DNA of 64,000 nucleotides from Trichosporon coremiiforme (Eukaryota > Basidiomycota > Tremellomycetes > Trichosporonales > Trichosporonaceae), in the NCBI GenBank assembly GCA_039545355.1, contig BCJJ01000050.1, positions 1 to 64,000 on the forward strand, written 5' to 3'. The translations under genes and the position numbers were made by a program. Position 1 is the first letter of the stretch. Every line of letters starts with the position of its first letter. The notes beneath the pieces were generated by a model that had not been told where the DNA came from, did not search any database, and was given only the letters and a program-made list of their open reading frames with translations. This document shows, piece after piece, positions 10,381 through 21,502 of the stretch.

Positions 10381-12100
10381 CTACTCCTGGTGCGTGTTGT
10401 GGCTCTTTGGGACACCCTTGATGGTGAGGACGCAGAGGATGGCGAGGTTGAAGGCAAAGACGTAGAACACACGGCCCTCTCCCTCCTGGTGGCCGTTCGG
10501 GTCGTAGTACGAGAGCGCATCGCGGAGGGGGAGGAATCCCTGAGCGATGATGAACGTCGTGATCCAGCTAGCGCTGAGGGCGAGGCTGCTGAGGGCGGGG
10601 ACGCAGTTGGCGGGGACCATCTCGCTGACGAGGAGGAAGGGGATGGGTCCGAGACCGATGCTGAACGCGGCGATGAACGCGACAATGGCGAAAGAGCACA
10701 TCTTGCGGAAGTGCTCGTCCAGACCGTATCCGAGCAGGATCGCAAACACCATCATGAGGAATGACGACGCGAGGAGGAGTGTGCGCCGTCCGAGTCGGTC
10801 GACGAGGAAGATGGCCGGGAACGTCATGATCGCGTTCACGACCGTGATAGCAATGGAGATCTGGCCCGCGCCAGCGCTGGGGAGGACCTTTTGGAGCACC
10901 GGGGTCGAGTAGAAGAGGACTGCGTTCACACCAGACAGCTGCTGAAGGATAAGAATCGCCGTCACGAAGAGCGCGTTGCGGCGTGCGGGCGACGCGAGCA
11001 TCTCAGTGACCGAGAGCTGGTCGTTCTCCGCCGCCGCCGGGCTCGCCGGCCGCTCAGGGTCCTCGGCGAGGAGAGGCTCCGCTGCGGTCAGTCCGGCGTC
11101 TGCATCGTACACACCCTCCGATCCCGGTTTCGCCGACGAAGTCGTCATTGCGATCTGGGCGATAGACACAATGCCACTAATGGACAGGATGTAGCGCCAC
11201 GCGTTGAGTCGGTCGCCCTCCGCACCACTGAACGCCATACCGAGCACCTGCGCCGAACAAATGCCGATCACAATGGCGAGTTGGTGCAGCGTACCGATCT
11301 GGCCGGAGCGCTGCGCCAGACTCGGCGTTGACCGAGCCGTGTTCGCGAGATACGGCGGGACAAGGCACACAGCGAGACCACACGCGAAGCCCGCAATGAA
11401 TCTGTCGTCAGCGGCGTTCGAGCCGAGGTGGAGGTGCCTTCAGGGCGATCGAGCGGGAGCACAGCGGTAATGAACGCGCAGAGTGACTGCGAAAAGCAGC
11501 CTATATCCGGCGTCTTGTGCACCACTCTGGGTCGTGGGGACGCACAAAAGCAAGGCGGTGCCGAGTGCTTAGAAGCATCCGTAGCGCTCGAAATGAAGCA
11601 CCCAGAACCCACCTTCCGAGCATGAGGAAGATCCAGTGCGGGGCAAGAGCCATGACGAGCGCTCCGACGAGATTGATCCATGCGCTGGCTGCGATACCAC
11701 CCGCGATACCACGCAGGCGCACGATGCGGTGGCTGAGGAGAGAGCCGAGGAGGCCGCCAACCGTCAACATGGCCGTGACGGTGGAGAAGACCATTGGCCG
11801 CAACCCAAGGCATGGTCGTAGGAGCGCGTGATCATTCTCAAGCGGCTGGCACGTCAGCGACTTGAACGGAAAGTTCAGCTCGCTGAGGTGGTAGCCGTCT
11901 GCTCGTTAGTTCTGCTCGTACGGCTCGTCTCGGGGCTTCGAACTTGAGTGCGGCCCCCTGCCGGCCGTTTAGTCAGGAGTGGCTAAAGCGCTGTAACGCG
12001 ATTGGAAATGATACTAACAGTACCAAGATGACCTGATATCAGCTTAGCAGCATAGACACACTCACAGACAGGCCCAGAAGATGGATCGGTACGCCGACAT
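10381..12100 (-). CDS. sugar-porter family MFS transporter (hexose transporter/Vps73-like)
   Basis: Modelled as four exons: 12100-12066, 12019-12032 (14 nt), 11898-11613 and 11401-10381, giving 451 aa in one frame. The splices build WYYGYHLSELN in TM1 and join LMLGR to FIAGFACGLAVCLVPPYL. Family signatures: QQLSGVNAVLFYSTPVL in TM7, the loop motif VDRLGRR, and GPIPFLLVSEMVPA near TM10. It should be an integral membrane transporter of hexoses or related sugars; the Vps73 subgroup is suggested by GYHLSELN. Introns are 120, 33 and 211 nt, and the 33-nt and 211-nt ones end in ctgatatcag and ctgacgacag. At 451 aa it is slightly short for the family, because the termini are short. The first two exons are the least certain part. 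Confidence 0.75.
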
Positions 12101-12319
12101 GGTGGGGAGTTGGGAGGAGTCAACATGACGGCGGCGGGACACACGGACGAGGCCGGCTGGCGACGGGTCACAGGTGCGTCATCGTGCCTGGATCGCCCAG
12201 GGTTCTGGCCCTGCGAATATCCTGAGCACCACCATCGGCCAAACAAATGCACAGCCGAACGAGTACACAAGCAGAAACAAGTAGCATACAAAATATCACA
12301 AGCACAGGCACTATCAATC

Positions 12320-15317
12320 CTATCGGGGCCCGTTCACGGGCTTGAAACCCATGCGGCGCGCGTACTCGCGCTCCTCCGCCTCCGTCAAGCGGTCCGCACC
12401 GTTCCAGTTGGCACTCGAAGTGCGTGCGCGGAATTTGCCCGTGCGCTCCTTGAACAGTTCCTCCATACGCAGCGGCTTGATCGGGCCGAAGAGCTCGTCG
12501 GGGTTGACCTGCGCCTGCGCCTCGAGGGCGTGGCGGAGTGCCGGGCTCTCGGCCCATGCGGGCCGCTTGAAGTCGCTCTCGGAGGGCTCGTCGTCCGAGT
12601 CAGAGTACTCGGAGCGGATTGAGGGGAGAGACACATCACCAGAGTCCTCGAGCAGCTCAGCCTCGACGGCCTTCTTGTCGAGCTGCGCCTGCAGGGTAGC
12701 GCGCTGCTGCTGCAGCGTCGAGGAAGCGCGCGAAGGGCCAGCTTGAGAGGTGCGCTGGGGAGGACCGAGTCGCTGAACAGAGGTACGCTCAGCGGTACGG
12801 AACGTGCTCGGCGGGCGCGAGTGGGTCTTGCCGGGGGTCTTGGGCGCGGGAATGATGCGCTTCATGCCGCTCTTGCCGAGCTGGCTGCGCTGCAGAGCCG
12901 CCTTGCGCTTGTCCGCCTCCTCCTTACGAGCAGCCTCTTCGGCCCTGCGCTTCTCCTCCTCTGCCTTGCGCTTCTCCTCCTCTGCCTTGCGGGCCGCCTC
13001 GGCCTCGCGCTCAGCCTTCTCGCGCTGCTGCTGGATGCGAGCCTCGCGCTCCTTGCGCGCCTTCTCGGCAGCAGCAAGGCGGGCACGGCGGGCCTCGACC
13101 TCCTCGGCGGCACGCTTCCTCTCGGCCTCGGCGGCGATACGCTCCTCCTCAGCCTTGCGCGCCTTCTCGGCAGCCTTCTTGCGCTCGGTCTGCATGCGCT
13201 GAGCTTCCCGGCGGTCCTTAGCAGCCTGGTCCTTTTTAGCGGCTTCGGCAGCGCGCGACACGCTCTTGACTGGCGCGGCGGCGGGCTTGTGACCCTGGAC
13301 CTTGGCGGCCATGCGGTCAGCAGTCTTGAACAGCTGGCTGCTAGAGGATGCGAGTGCAACGCTCGCCGGGCGGTTCGCAGCCTTGCGAGGAACAGGTGGC
13401 TTGCGCTTGGGCGTCGCCTCCTTGATGGGAGGCGAGCCCGGAGGCGTAGTCGAGCCAGCAAAGTCAATGTCGATGTGGCCGGCGACACCGAGCGCGGAGC
13501 TGCCGAGGTCATCCGGGATGGCGTCGAAATCGTCTCCTATGTCGATCAGGTTCTGCTCCGGGGGAGGAATGACCTCATTGTCCGCCATGATGCTATCATT
13601 GACGGCCTCTTCGTCCTTCTCGCGCTGCTCCTCCTCCCTGAACGTCTCGAGAGCGCGGTGCAATGCAACCTCGGCTTCAGCTTGGGCCTTGCGGTCCTCC
13701 TCCTCGCGCTTACGGTCCTCCTCTTCCCTCTTCTGGCGAGCGGCGTCGTTTTGGAAGCCGAACAGACCGCCGATACCGCGGAAGAAGCCGGAACCGGTCG
13801 CAGGCGCGGGAGTGGTGGAGGCGGCGAGGCGCTTCTGCTCGTTGGCGGCCTTGACTTTGGCGGCAGCAGCGGCACGCATCTCCTCGAGCGCCTTGGCAAC
13901 CTTGGTCGTGTTCCGCTCGGGCTCAGTCGTAGCCTGGACCTTGGCGGAAGGCGCGGGGGTGCTAATCGTTGCGGCCGGGAGGCTGGTAGCCGAGCCGGCC
14001 TTGCGATCGTACGGCGCGGGCGAGGCTGCGGCAGGGTCGATACGCGCGACCTTATCGGGGCGCTTCTCCCTGATCTCCTCAACATCCTCGCTCTTGCGCT
14101 TCGGGGGCATCATGCTCTGCCGGAGACCACCAAAGTCGTTCATACTAGTACGCTGGGCGGTGCTGGGCCGAGGGACCTGGTTGCCAAGCGCCTGTGACAG
14201 CCACGAGCTGCGAACCTTCATCGGAGGCTGCTTGTCCTCGTCGTCGTCCTCAGACTCGGACAGGAGCGTCTCCTTCGGCTCGTCCTCCATAAAGACGTCC
14301 TCGTCATTCTTGACGACCTCGGGCGTTGGCTCGCGGATGGGCTCCGAGTTGAGGTCCATAAGGTCGGGGGTCGGCTCGCGGATAGGTTCCGGGGATGGCT
14401 GGCGCTCAGGGGTCGGGTCACGCTCGATGACAGGCTCGGGAGTTGGGTCACGGTACTCAGGAGAGAGCTCGCGCTCGACGGGCTCAGGTGTGGGTTCACG
14501 CTCCACGATTGGCTCGGGGGTGGGAGCGCGGGGAGTCGGCTCACGTTCGAAGACCGGCTCTGGTGTAGGCTCACGCTCCTCGACAGGCTCAGGGGTAGGC
14601 TCTCGAGGAGACTCCGGAGTAGGTTCACGAGGCGGCTCCGGTGTCGGCTCGCGGGGAGGTTCAGGCGTCGGCTCCCGGGGCGGTGTCGGCTCACGGGGAG
14701 GCGGGGTGGGCTCGCGGGGCGGGGACGGAGCCTTGGGAGCAGGTCCACGAACAGCACGTCGAGTAGACTTGGTGGCGGGCTCCGCCTCCTTCTTTGTCCT
14801 GGTGCGCTTAGGCTTGGACTTGACGGGGCTGTCCTCCTGCATGCGGGTCTTAAGCGCCTTGGGTCCAGCCCTGGCCTTACCCTTGAGGGGAGAGGCGGAG
14901 GGCGAGTCGAGGAGTTGTTGGGCATTGAGAGGAGAGAACGGCTGGCGATTCTGATATCAGCTGAGCGCCTCCTCCGTAGCTTACTTCTGGAGACTTCATG
15001 AGAGGAGAGAGGGCGATGCGAGCGTTGAACTGGCGGATCTGCTCCGCTCTGTCGCGAGCGGCCGTCTCGGCGGCGGCGGCGACCTGGCGGGTCTTCTTGA
15101 CAGTGTGGGTACGCGAGGGGGTCTTGATGAGTTCGGCAATGGGACGGTGGGCCTGAGCCTCGAGGTTCTCGAGGTATCCATCGAGCCAGTCGAAGCCGTC
15201 GCGGGTGATGCTAGCCTCAAACTCCTTCAGGCTCTGGGTGGCAGCGGCCTGCAGCCGGCTCGCGAGGTCGAACGTGTAGTCCTGGAACGTCGGGAAGGAC
15301 GTAGGTGACGCAGCCAT
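12320..15317 (-). CDS. SLI15: INCENP/Sli15, inner centromere protein of the chromosomal passenger complex
   Basis: Two exons (15317-14985 and 14950-12320) separated by a 34-nt intron give 987 aa. INCENP is the scaffold that binds and activates Aurora B (Ipl1) and anchors it to centromeres and spindle. The C-terminus has the IN-box (AWAESPALRHAL, PDELFGPIKPLRMEELF) followed by RTSSANW, matching the TSS motif that Aurora phosphorylates in animal INCENP. Before it lies a roughly 120-residue Arg/Lys/Glu/Ala helix, the usual single-helix/coiled-coil region. Residues about 189-324 form REPTPEP repeats rich in TP sites. The N-terminal part (FDWLDGYLENLEAQAHRPI) should bind the other passenger proteins. 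It is divergent from haspin, 223 bp away. Confidence 0.92.
14311..14719 (-). repeat. coding repeat array REPTPEP in INCENP
   Basis: About 14 degenerate copies of a 6-12 residue unit (REPTPEPP, REPTPEPV, RDPTPEPV and variants) occupy INCENP residues about 189-324. Each unit carries a Thr-Pro, the minimal CDK site. The array is proline- and glutamate-rich and should be disordered. Confidence 0.85.
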
Positions 15318-15540
15318 GGTGCCGGTCGTGATGCTGGATTATGGATGACAAGGTAAAGTAAGAGTTGCAACGATGCAAAGACGTCGCTGCATTGTTTATC
15401 GCCTTCCAGAACTGGTGTCAATGGCGGGGGCGGGAGCAAATACACCCGCCATCGGCGCTCGTCTTGATCGCCATGACGTCTTGTCTCGTGCATCCATCCA
15501 CTATCCTGCGAGCGACAACCCTAATACACTGTATGCGACT
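15318..15540. promoter_or_regulatory. shared divergent promoter of INCENP and haspin
   Basis: 223 bp separate the two start codons, which face away from each other, so both promoters and both 5' leaders must fit here. No sharp TATA box is evident. I cannot name a bound factor from the sequence; cell-cycle co-regulation is inferred from the joint function of the two products. Confidence 0.7.
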
Positions 15541-17819
15541 ATGTCTGCCTTCGGCGCGAAGGTGAGTACCTCGGCGACGGCCTGGAAGCCGTCAACGGAA
15601 ATATCTAAACGCGGCTGATTTCTTTCCCAGACGAAAAAGGTAAACAAACCTCCACCCTGAGTGTACTGACCACAGGTCGTGACCTATGGCAAGAAGAAGA
15701 CGGTGAGTCCGAGGCCTATGCATAGCTAACGGCAGCGCATCATCAACATCCACTCGGACTTCAGTCCGTCAAAGGACAGAGAGGCATCACCTGCGACACC
15801 CCGCCGCCGAGAGGCCCCGACGACTCCGCTAAAGCCGAAAGCTACCAACAATGAGACACCGCTCAAGCTCCGCAACAACAACACAAACACACCCTTGAAG
15901 GCGAATAAGGCGGAGAAGGGCTCTAAGAAGGACGCACCGCTGAAGCAGCATACGGCACAGGCTCGACGGGCGGTCTATCGTACAAGCCCGGAGCGCGCGC
16001 ATGTTGTTCGCAAGCCGGCACCCCGAAGGGTTCATGCCCTTCGGGCTATGGACAGGGTGGAGGTCACGATAGAGACGAGGTCACCGTCGCCAAAGGAGCC
16101 CGAGCCGCAGCCCGAGCCGAAGGCGGGATTGAAGGCAAGGGAGAAGACGGAGCCTTTCGATGAGGATGCTGTTAGGCCGAAGGCGGCCGCGAAGGCGACA
16201 CCACAGACGGGTGATGTGGGAGATTCTACGACGAAGGCTGGACCATCGAAACCATCCAAGCTTCACGAGGTCACTCAGCGGATTGTCGACCTGACACTAA
16301 TTGAAGATGAGGAGCCTGTTAAGCGTGGACGTGCGCCCCGAAAGCCGCGCAAGGCTCCCAAGACCGTCGAGCCTGCTGAACCGACTCCACAGCCGTCGCC
16401 CGAACCCGAGGTGCGACCTGATCTCCCCGACGAGTGCCTCTCTCGACTACTGGCCCAATGCAGTGTCTCTCAGCCTATTGCCTTCAGCGACATCTTCAAG
16501 CACCCTGCGTTCTCGGCTCTAGTCACCGGCTCAGAGCTCAAGAAGCAAGGCGAGGCGTCGTACTCGGAGGTGTTCCGCGTCGGCGACGCCGTGGTCAAGG
16601 TCATCCCGCTCCTGGGTGCGGAACGTCCTGCCGACGAGGAGGAGGATGTTCCCGACTGTTCGGGCGCTGACGACGTTGCGCGCGAGGTTGAGGTTACCAG
16701 GCGTATGGCACAAGTCCCCGGTGGCGGCTTCGTGGGTTTCCGAGGGTGAGTGTACTTAGCATTGCTCGTAAGCTAATATCAGCGCCTTCGTCGTGACTGG
16801 CTCGTATCCCACTCCCCTTCTCGCGGAGTGGGACGCCTGGAAGGCTGAGCGGGGAACCGAGTCGCCTCGCCCAATTTTCCCGCCAGAACAGCAGTTCGCG
16901 CTTGTCGTGCTTGACGATGGAGGCAGTGACCTCGAGTCAGCCCACTTCGACTCTCACTCCTGGACGACCATGGCCGCCGTGTTCTGGCAGGTGTGCGATG
17001 CGCTCGCACGTGCCGAGAAATGGACGCTGTTTGAGGTAAGCTAAACCCTTGAGAGGTAGCTGACAACAGCACCGTGACTTGCACGAGGGCCAGATCCTGC
17101 TTCAGGTATCCTCCCCGCCGCCGCCGACATCCAAGCCGACGAACACGAACTATCTGGCCCCGAGTGGCGTCACAGCAACGATGATCGATTTCGGTCTGTC
17201 ACGCTTGTCGATCGATGGCGAGGTGAGGTGGACTCCGCTGCCGGAAGAAGTCTACGACGGCGTCGGGGCACAGTGGGACGTGTACCGTGCCATGCGGGAC
17301 GTCATTGAGTCTCAGCCCCGGCCATTGAGACCGGCAGTCATCAAGCCGCCGAGCCCCGTCCCGCTAGCCCACCGGAGATCGAGGCGCGCCACGACCCGTG
17401 TAGTGCAGTACGTTCTCTCCGACGACGAGGATGACGATGATGAGCCAAGCTACGTACCCCCGGTCTCTCCCCCGGATTCTCCACTTGCTTCTCCCTCGTC
17501 ATCTCGGACATCGACACCACCGACGTCCGCCTCCACGTCCAGCCCCAGCCCATCGACGCCGCCAACTCCATGGACCGCATTCGTGCCGGCCACCAACGTG
17601 CTCTGGCTCCGGTACTTGTGCACCTACCTCCTCAAAGCGGCCCGGAAACCGTACAGCCGCAAGTCGGCCAGTGCGGCGAAGGAAGTTGCCAGGCAACGCC
17701 AGGAGACGGCGTGGAGCATGCTCTGTGACGTCGGGGCTGCTCTCGATCCAGAGATGGCCATGTTTGAGAGCGCTGCCGATGTCCGGGGCTGGGGAGAGGA
17801 GTGCGGGTGGGTCGCATAG
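15541..17819 (+). CDS. hrk1: haspin-type histone H3 Thr3 kinase
   Basis: Six exons (15541-15561, 15631-15639, 15676-15702, 15736-16745, 16783-17035, 17070-17819) give 689 aa. Haspin phosphorylates H3 Thr3 at centromeres, creating the mark read by the survivin arm of the passenger complex. The N-terminus reads VVTYGKKKTRII, followed by a long basic disordered region. The kinase domain is C-terminal: a glycine-loop position with GEASYSEVF (about residue 290), Lys in AVVKVIPL (about 306), HRDLHEGQILLQ at 441, and MIDFGLSRL with Asp480, then the haspin-like tail QWDVYRAMRDVIE. Oddities are a poorly conserved glycine loop, DFG rather than the DYT of animal haspin, a Pro/Thr insert between the HRD and DFG motifs, and exons of 9 and 27 nt. 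Confidence 0.85.
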
Positions 17820-18076
17820 CTGACCACATGCGATCGGTGGGATCGGCGGTGAAACTGAGGAGGACACTGAGGACCTTGAACGAGTGAGCTGGACCCAACA
17901 AGACGACTGTAACGAGCTACCGTCAATGACACAACATGTATTGTATGCTGCCTTGCAACGCTTGTGCCTATGTACAGCTTGGCATAGATTGAACTGACTA
18001 CTTATTCCCCTATAAACTTTTCTCCGAATTCCACTTGCTGATGCGACTTGAGATCGGCTTGAGCCCGCTTGGGTGC

Positions 18077-19714
18077 TCACCAACCACCAGACATGGTGGC
18101 GTCCTGGGGGACAGGGGCGGGCGCGGGAGGGTTATTCCATCCCGAGCCGGACTGGAAGTCGCCAGAGTGGGCAGCCGAGGAGCCAGACTCGCGCTCGATC
18201 ATCTTGAGGCGGTCGGGGTTGACGCGGGGACCGGCGCCGCCGCCAACGGAGGGAGGACCAGTGGGGCCGCCAGAGGGAGCATTACCCCAGCCACCACCCC
18301 CGCCGGAGTTGGAAGAAGCGGGAGCAGAGCCCCAGACGTCACCACCACCACCACCACCGCCGGCAGAGTTGCCGCCCGAGTTGCCCCAGCTGGAGCCGCC
18401 GCCGCCGCCGGAGTTGCCCCAGCTGCCGCCTCCACCACCACCGCCGCCGAAGCCGTCACCGCCGGTCCTCTTGGGGCAGGAGCGGGCCGCGTGACCCTGC
18501 TCGCCGCACTCGTAGCAAGTACCGCCGAAGGGGTGCTCGATATCCTCCTTCCTGGGGTTCTGGCAGTCGCGAGACAGATGGCCGGGCTCGCCGCAGTTGT
18601 AGCAGCTTCCACCACCGCCGCCGCCGAAACCACCTTGCTTGTTAGGGCACTCGCGAGATTGGTGGCCTTCCTCGCCACAGGAGTAGCAGGCACGGCCGCC
18701 GCCGCCGAAGCCGGGACCACTGCCGAAGCCGCCACCACCGTCGCCGCCGCCGCCGCGGTTGCCCCAGCCAGAGTCCTGCTGGCGGTCGCCGAAGCCACCA
18801 CCGCCGAAGCCACCACCGCCGGGACCATCCCTGCGTTCACCGAAGTTGTCGTCGCGAGCGACCGAGGCGTAGATTGCTTCGAGCTTCTTGTTGTTCTCTT
18901 CAACGATGTTGGGATTGTCGTACTGGACTTCAGACCAGCCAGCATAGGCGCCCCTGTGAGTTGACTTGGGAGCGGGAGCAGCACCGAGGCCGCCACCAGA
19001 CTGGGCAGGACCAGCACCCCAACCGCCGCCACCAGACTGAGCGGGAGGAGCCTGCTGGGCAGGGGCACCCCAGCCACCACCACCGCCGGAGGGCATATGG
19101 GGAGGAGCGTCACGCTGAGGAGCCTGCTGCTGCTGAGGCTGAGGCGACTGGGCGGGCGGAGCGGCCTGAGGAGGAGCACTCTGGTTGGTTTGCTGAGGAG
19201 GAACACCCCACTGCTGGTTGTTCGAAGGAGGGGCCTGGCTGTGCTGCTGCTGCTGCACAGCCAGCGCACCCCACCCCGGCTGCTGCTGCTGCTGAGGGGG
19301 AGGCTGGTTGTACTGATTTGAGGGAGCAGCCTGGTTGTACTGGTTGGCAGGGGGCGCCGAGTGCTGAGACTGAGCAGGGGACTGGCCCCAACCACCCTGC
19401 GACTGCTGTGGAGCAGCGGGCTGGGAGAGGGAGGGAGTCGCGCTCGCCATAGGAGGGGGCGCACCCCAGCCGCAGTCGTCGGTGACAGGCATGTCGGGCT
19501 GATCGATCAGAGAGGTTTGAACGGGATTGATAGCAGAGTCAGGCTCAGGCCAGCCTTCGTTGAGGTTGATGGGAGCAAAAGTCTCGGCAGGAGCGGGATA
19601 GATACGGTGACGCGAGCCCTCAGGACCGACGCGTTGCTCCAAGGGGGGAAGAGGGTCAACTCTGTAGATCTGGATGTCAGTAATGCCACAGAATCGGACG
19701 GAGAAGGAAGCCAT
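18077..19714 (-). CDS. CCHC zinc-knuckle protein with GW/WG repeats
   Basis: An uninterrupted 545-aa frame when started at the ATG at 19714 ([10 protein letters not shown]); upstream sequence looks like a 5' leader with a possible donor at 19787. After a conserved-looking N-terminus of about 90 residues it becomes Gln/Pro/Gly-rich, then carries three CX2CX4HX4C knuckles: [28 protein letters not shown] and [14 protein letters not shown]. These knuckles bind single-stranded nucleic acid, as in CNBP/Gis2. At least eleven WG dipeptides (GGWG, SSWG, DVWG) flank the knuckles on both sides, in disordered Gly-rich sequence. That composition resembles Argonaute-hook proteins. It is convergent with haspin. 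A role in mRNA control or small-RNA silencing is inferred. Confidence 0.75.
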   Translation of the reverse strand: MASFSVRFCGITDIQIYRVDPLPPLEQRVGPEGSRHRIYPAPAETFAPINLNEGWPEPDSAINPVQTSLIDQPDMPVTDDCGWGAPPPMASATPSLSQPAAPQQSQGGWGQSPAQSQHSAPPANQYNQAAPSNQYNQPPPQQQQQPGWGALAVQQQQHSQAPPSNNQQWGVPPQQTNQSAPPQAAPPAQSPQPQQQQAPQRDAPPHMPSGGGGGWGAPAQQAPPAQSGGGGWGAGPAQSGGGLGAAPAPKSTHRGAYAGWSEVQYDNPNIVEENNKKLEAIYASVARDDNFGERRDGPGGGGFGGGGFGDRQQDSGWGNRGGGGDGGGGFGSGPGFGGGGRACYSCGEEGHQSRECPNKQGGFGGGGGGSCYNCGEPGHLSRDCQNPRKEDIEHPFGGTCYECGEQGHAARSCPKRTGGDGFGGGGGGGGSWGNSGGGGGSSWGNSGGNSAGGGGGGGDVWGSAPASSNSGGGGGWGNAPSGGPTGPPSVGGGAGPRVNPDRLKMIERESGSSAAHSGDFQSGSGWNNPPAPAPVPQDATMSGGW

Positions 19715-21502
19715 GGATGGGGTAGAGAATTGCCTACGCAGTGCCCTAGCGAAAGTTGAGCTCATCAAGTCGACTCACCTGGACTTCACGAAGACCGTAG
19801 CCAGAGGAGAACTCAGGCTTGGGACCTCTGGTCCGGTTAGATGGATGATTCCAGTCGTGAAGGAAGTTACCTGGGCTTGTAGGGCATTTACCAGACTAGA
19901 GAGGAGGGAGAAGGGGGCTGGGTGGTGTGAATGAAGGTAAGAGGGGTGATGATGAGAAGGCAGACGGCGAAGAAGGGAAGGCGGGTGTGAGGGTTTTAGT
20001 AGGACGTGGAGGGCGCTGGCAACGGAGGAAGACGCAACGTGCGTCGTCAGTGTACCAGTGTGGTGAGGAGGGCGGGGATGGGAGGGCGAAGAGAGGGCGA
20101 CGACGGAGGAAGACACGAGCAATGTGACTGACAAGGACAGGGGGAGGGGGATCCGCACCGGCCAGTGCACGCCAAAGGACACACACGCCGGTACGCACGC
20201 CCAGAACCAGAGGTCGAGAAGGATGAGGGCGCAACGGCTCAGCACAGGAGGCAAGAGATCAGACAAGTCGGTGTCAGCCTGTCAGTCCAGGTTGGAAGCT
20301 GGCTCAGCTGTGCGAGCGCGCCGGCGCGTGATGCGTTGAGAGTGCACCATGCACGAGGAGCAACGGCGCGAGTCCAGCGTGCGCGCTGCACACTGATCAC
20401 CGCCAGCACAGCCGGCCTGCATGCGGTGAGCGGACCATCCACCGGCTCCATATAACCCATCCAGTGAACAGCCGTTGAACCATTGTCGGCACCTGGGCAT
20501 CAGTTTGGAAGCGGCGTGCCCCAGCCGTCGGTGTCGCCGGCAAGGGCCAGCAGCGTTGTCGCGAAAGGACGGCTGGGAGGTGGCGGTCGCTTTGTTGCTT
20601 CAGTCACCACTGCTCTGTCCCATGGCCTGTCCAGTCAATCGACCTGTTCCAGCGGATCCCCCGATCTGCTCCCTCGCAGCGAGATTCCAGACATTGTGCG
20701 CCCTCGTGCGCGCCCGCAGCCCGTACGCGTTTTCCCCGGCTCGCTCACTCTCGATCGCTGCCATCAGTACATCAATGATTAATGATCAGTGAGCTTCATC
20801 GTTCTCTGTCAGCGTTGGTTCTCGCAGTTCTTGAAACTATCCTTACTCGAGAAGGCGGACATACGAAACCTCACAATAGGACAGCCAGATTGAATAGTGA
20901 TGCCACTGCTGTCACGTGACTTAGAATGTCCCGGACGCCGGGCCCCGCTGGGGGTAGGGATTTAATCGGCCTCCCGTCGTTGCTGGCGGAAGCGGTGGTC
21001 ACGATAGCCGGAATGTCCTGGGAGGTGAATGCCCGTCGCCTAAGTGCGTGCGTGAGGCGCCGGCGGCACTGGCCAGCCTAGCGAATCCCGGTGGTCGAGA
21101 AGCAACATGGGCGAGGGCGAGGCAAGGGCAGAGGAAGGGACGCATACCAGACGCGCGCGAGGACCCCAGATTTGCCAGATTGGCGTCGGACACGGATCAC
21201 GGAACTCCTCGGACCACCACAGCGCCCGCTGCGCCCGCTGTGCCCCGCCGCATGACTGGCCTTGCATCTCCCGGAGCCTCAACCTCAGCCACAGAAAGTC
21301 GCATCGCCAACCGGTAGCCAGCTACGCATCTCGAACTCGTTCTCTTGCTTTCTCTTTCCTCACCAGAGTATTTACTCGTCTGAAAACAGCCTGCCTGACA
21401 CGTGCCGTTCGCTCGTTCGCGCTACAGCCTGCAGCCGAGCTTTACCCTTCCCCCAAACACGTCATATCTGTGCGACCGACCCCCGACCTATCACAACCCG
21501 CA
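19715..21502. other. 1.8-kb divergent intergenic region (zinc-knuckle gene / PGK1)
   Basis: Holds the promoters of both flanking genes. Short frames exist on both strands but none carries motifs. The frame of PGK1 stays open upstream of its start back to an ATG at 21107; its arginine- and serine-rich translation has no family resemblance and is probably leader sequence. Pyrimidine-rich DNA at about 21335-21370 precedes PGK1. Confidence 0.5.

Noticed and set aside
12743..14954. Long + strand open frames (484 and 550 codons) opposite INCENP
   Set aside because: They are low-complexity shadows of the INCENP helix and REPTPEP repeats.
18035..18964. 309-codon + strand frame rich in Ala/Thr/Val
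   Set aside because: Shadow of the Gly-rich zinc-knuckle gene on the other strand.
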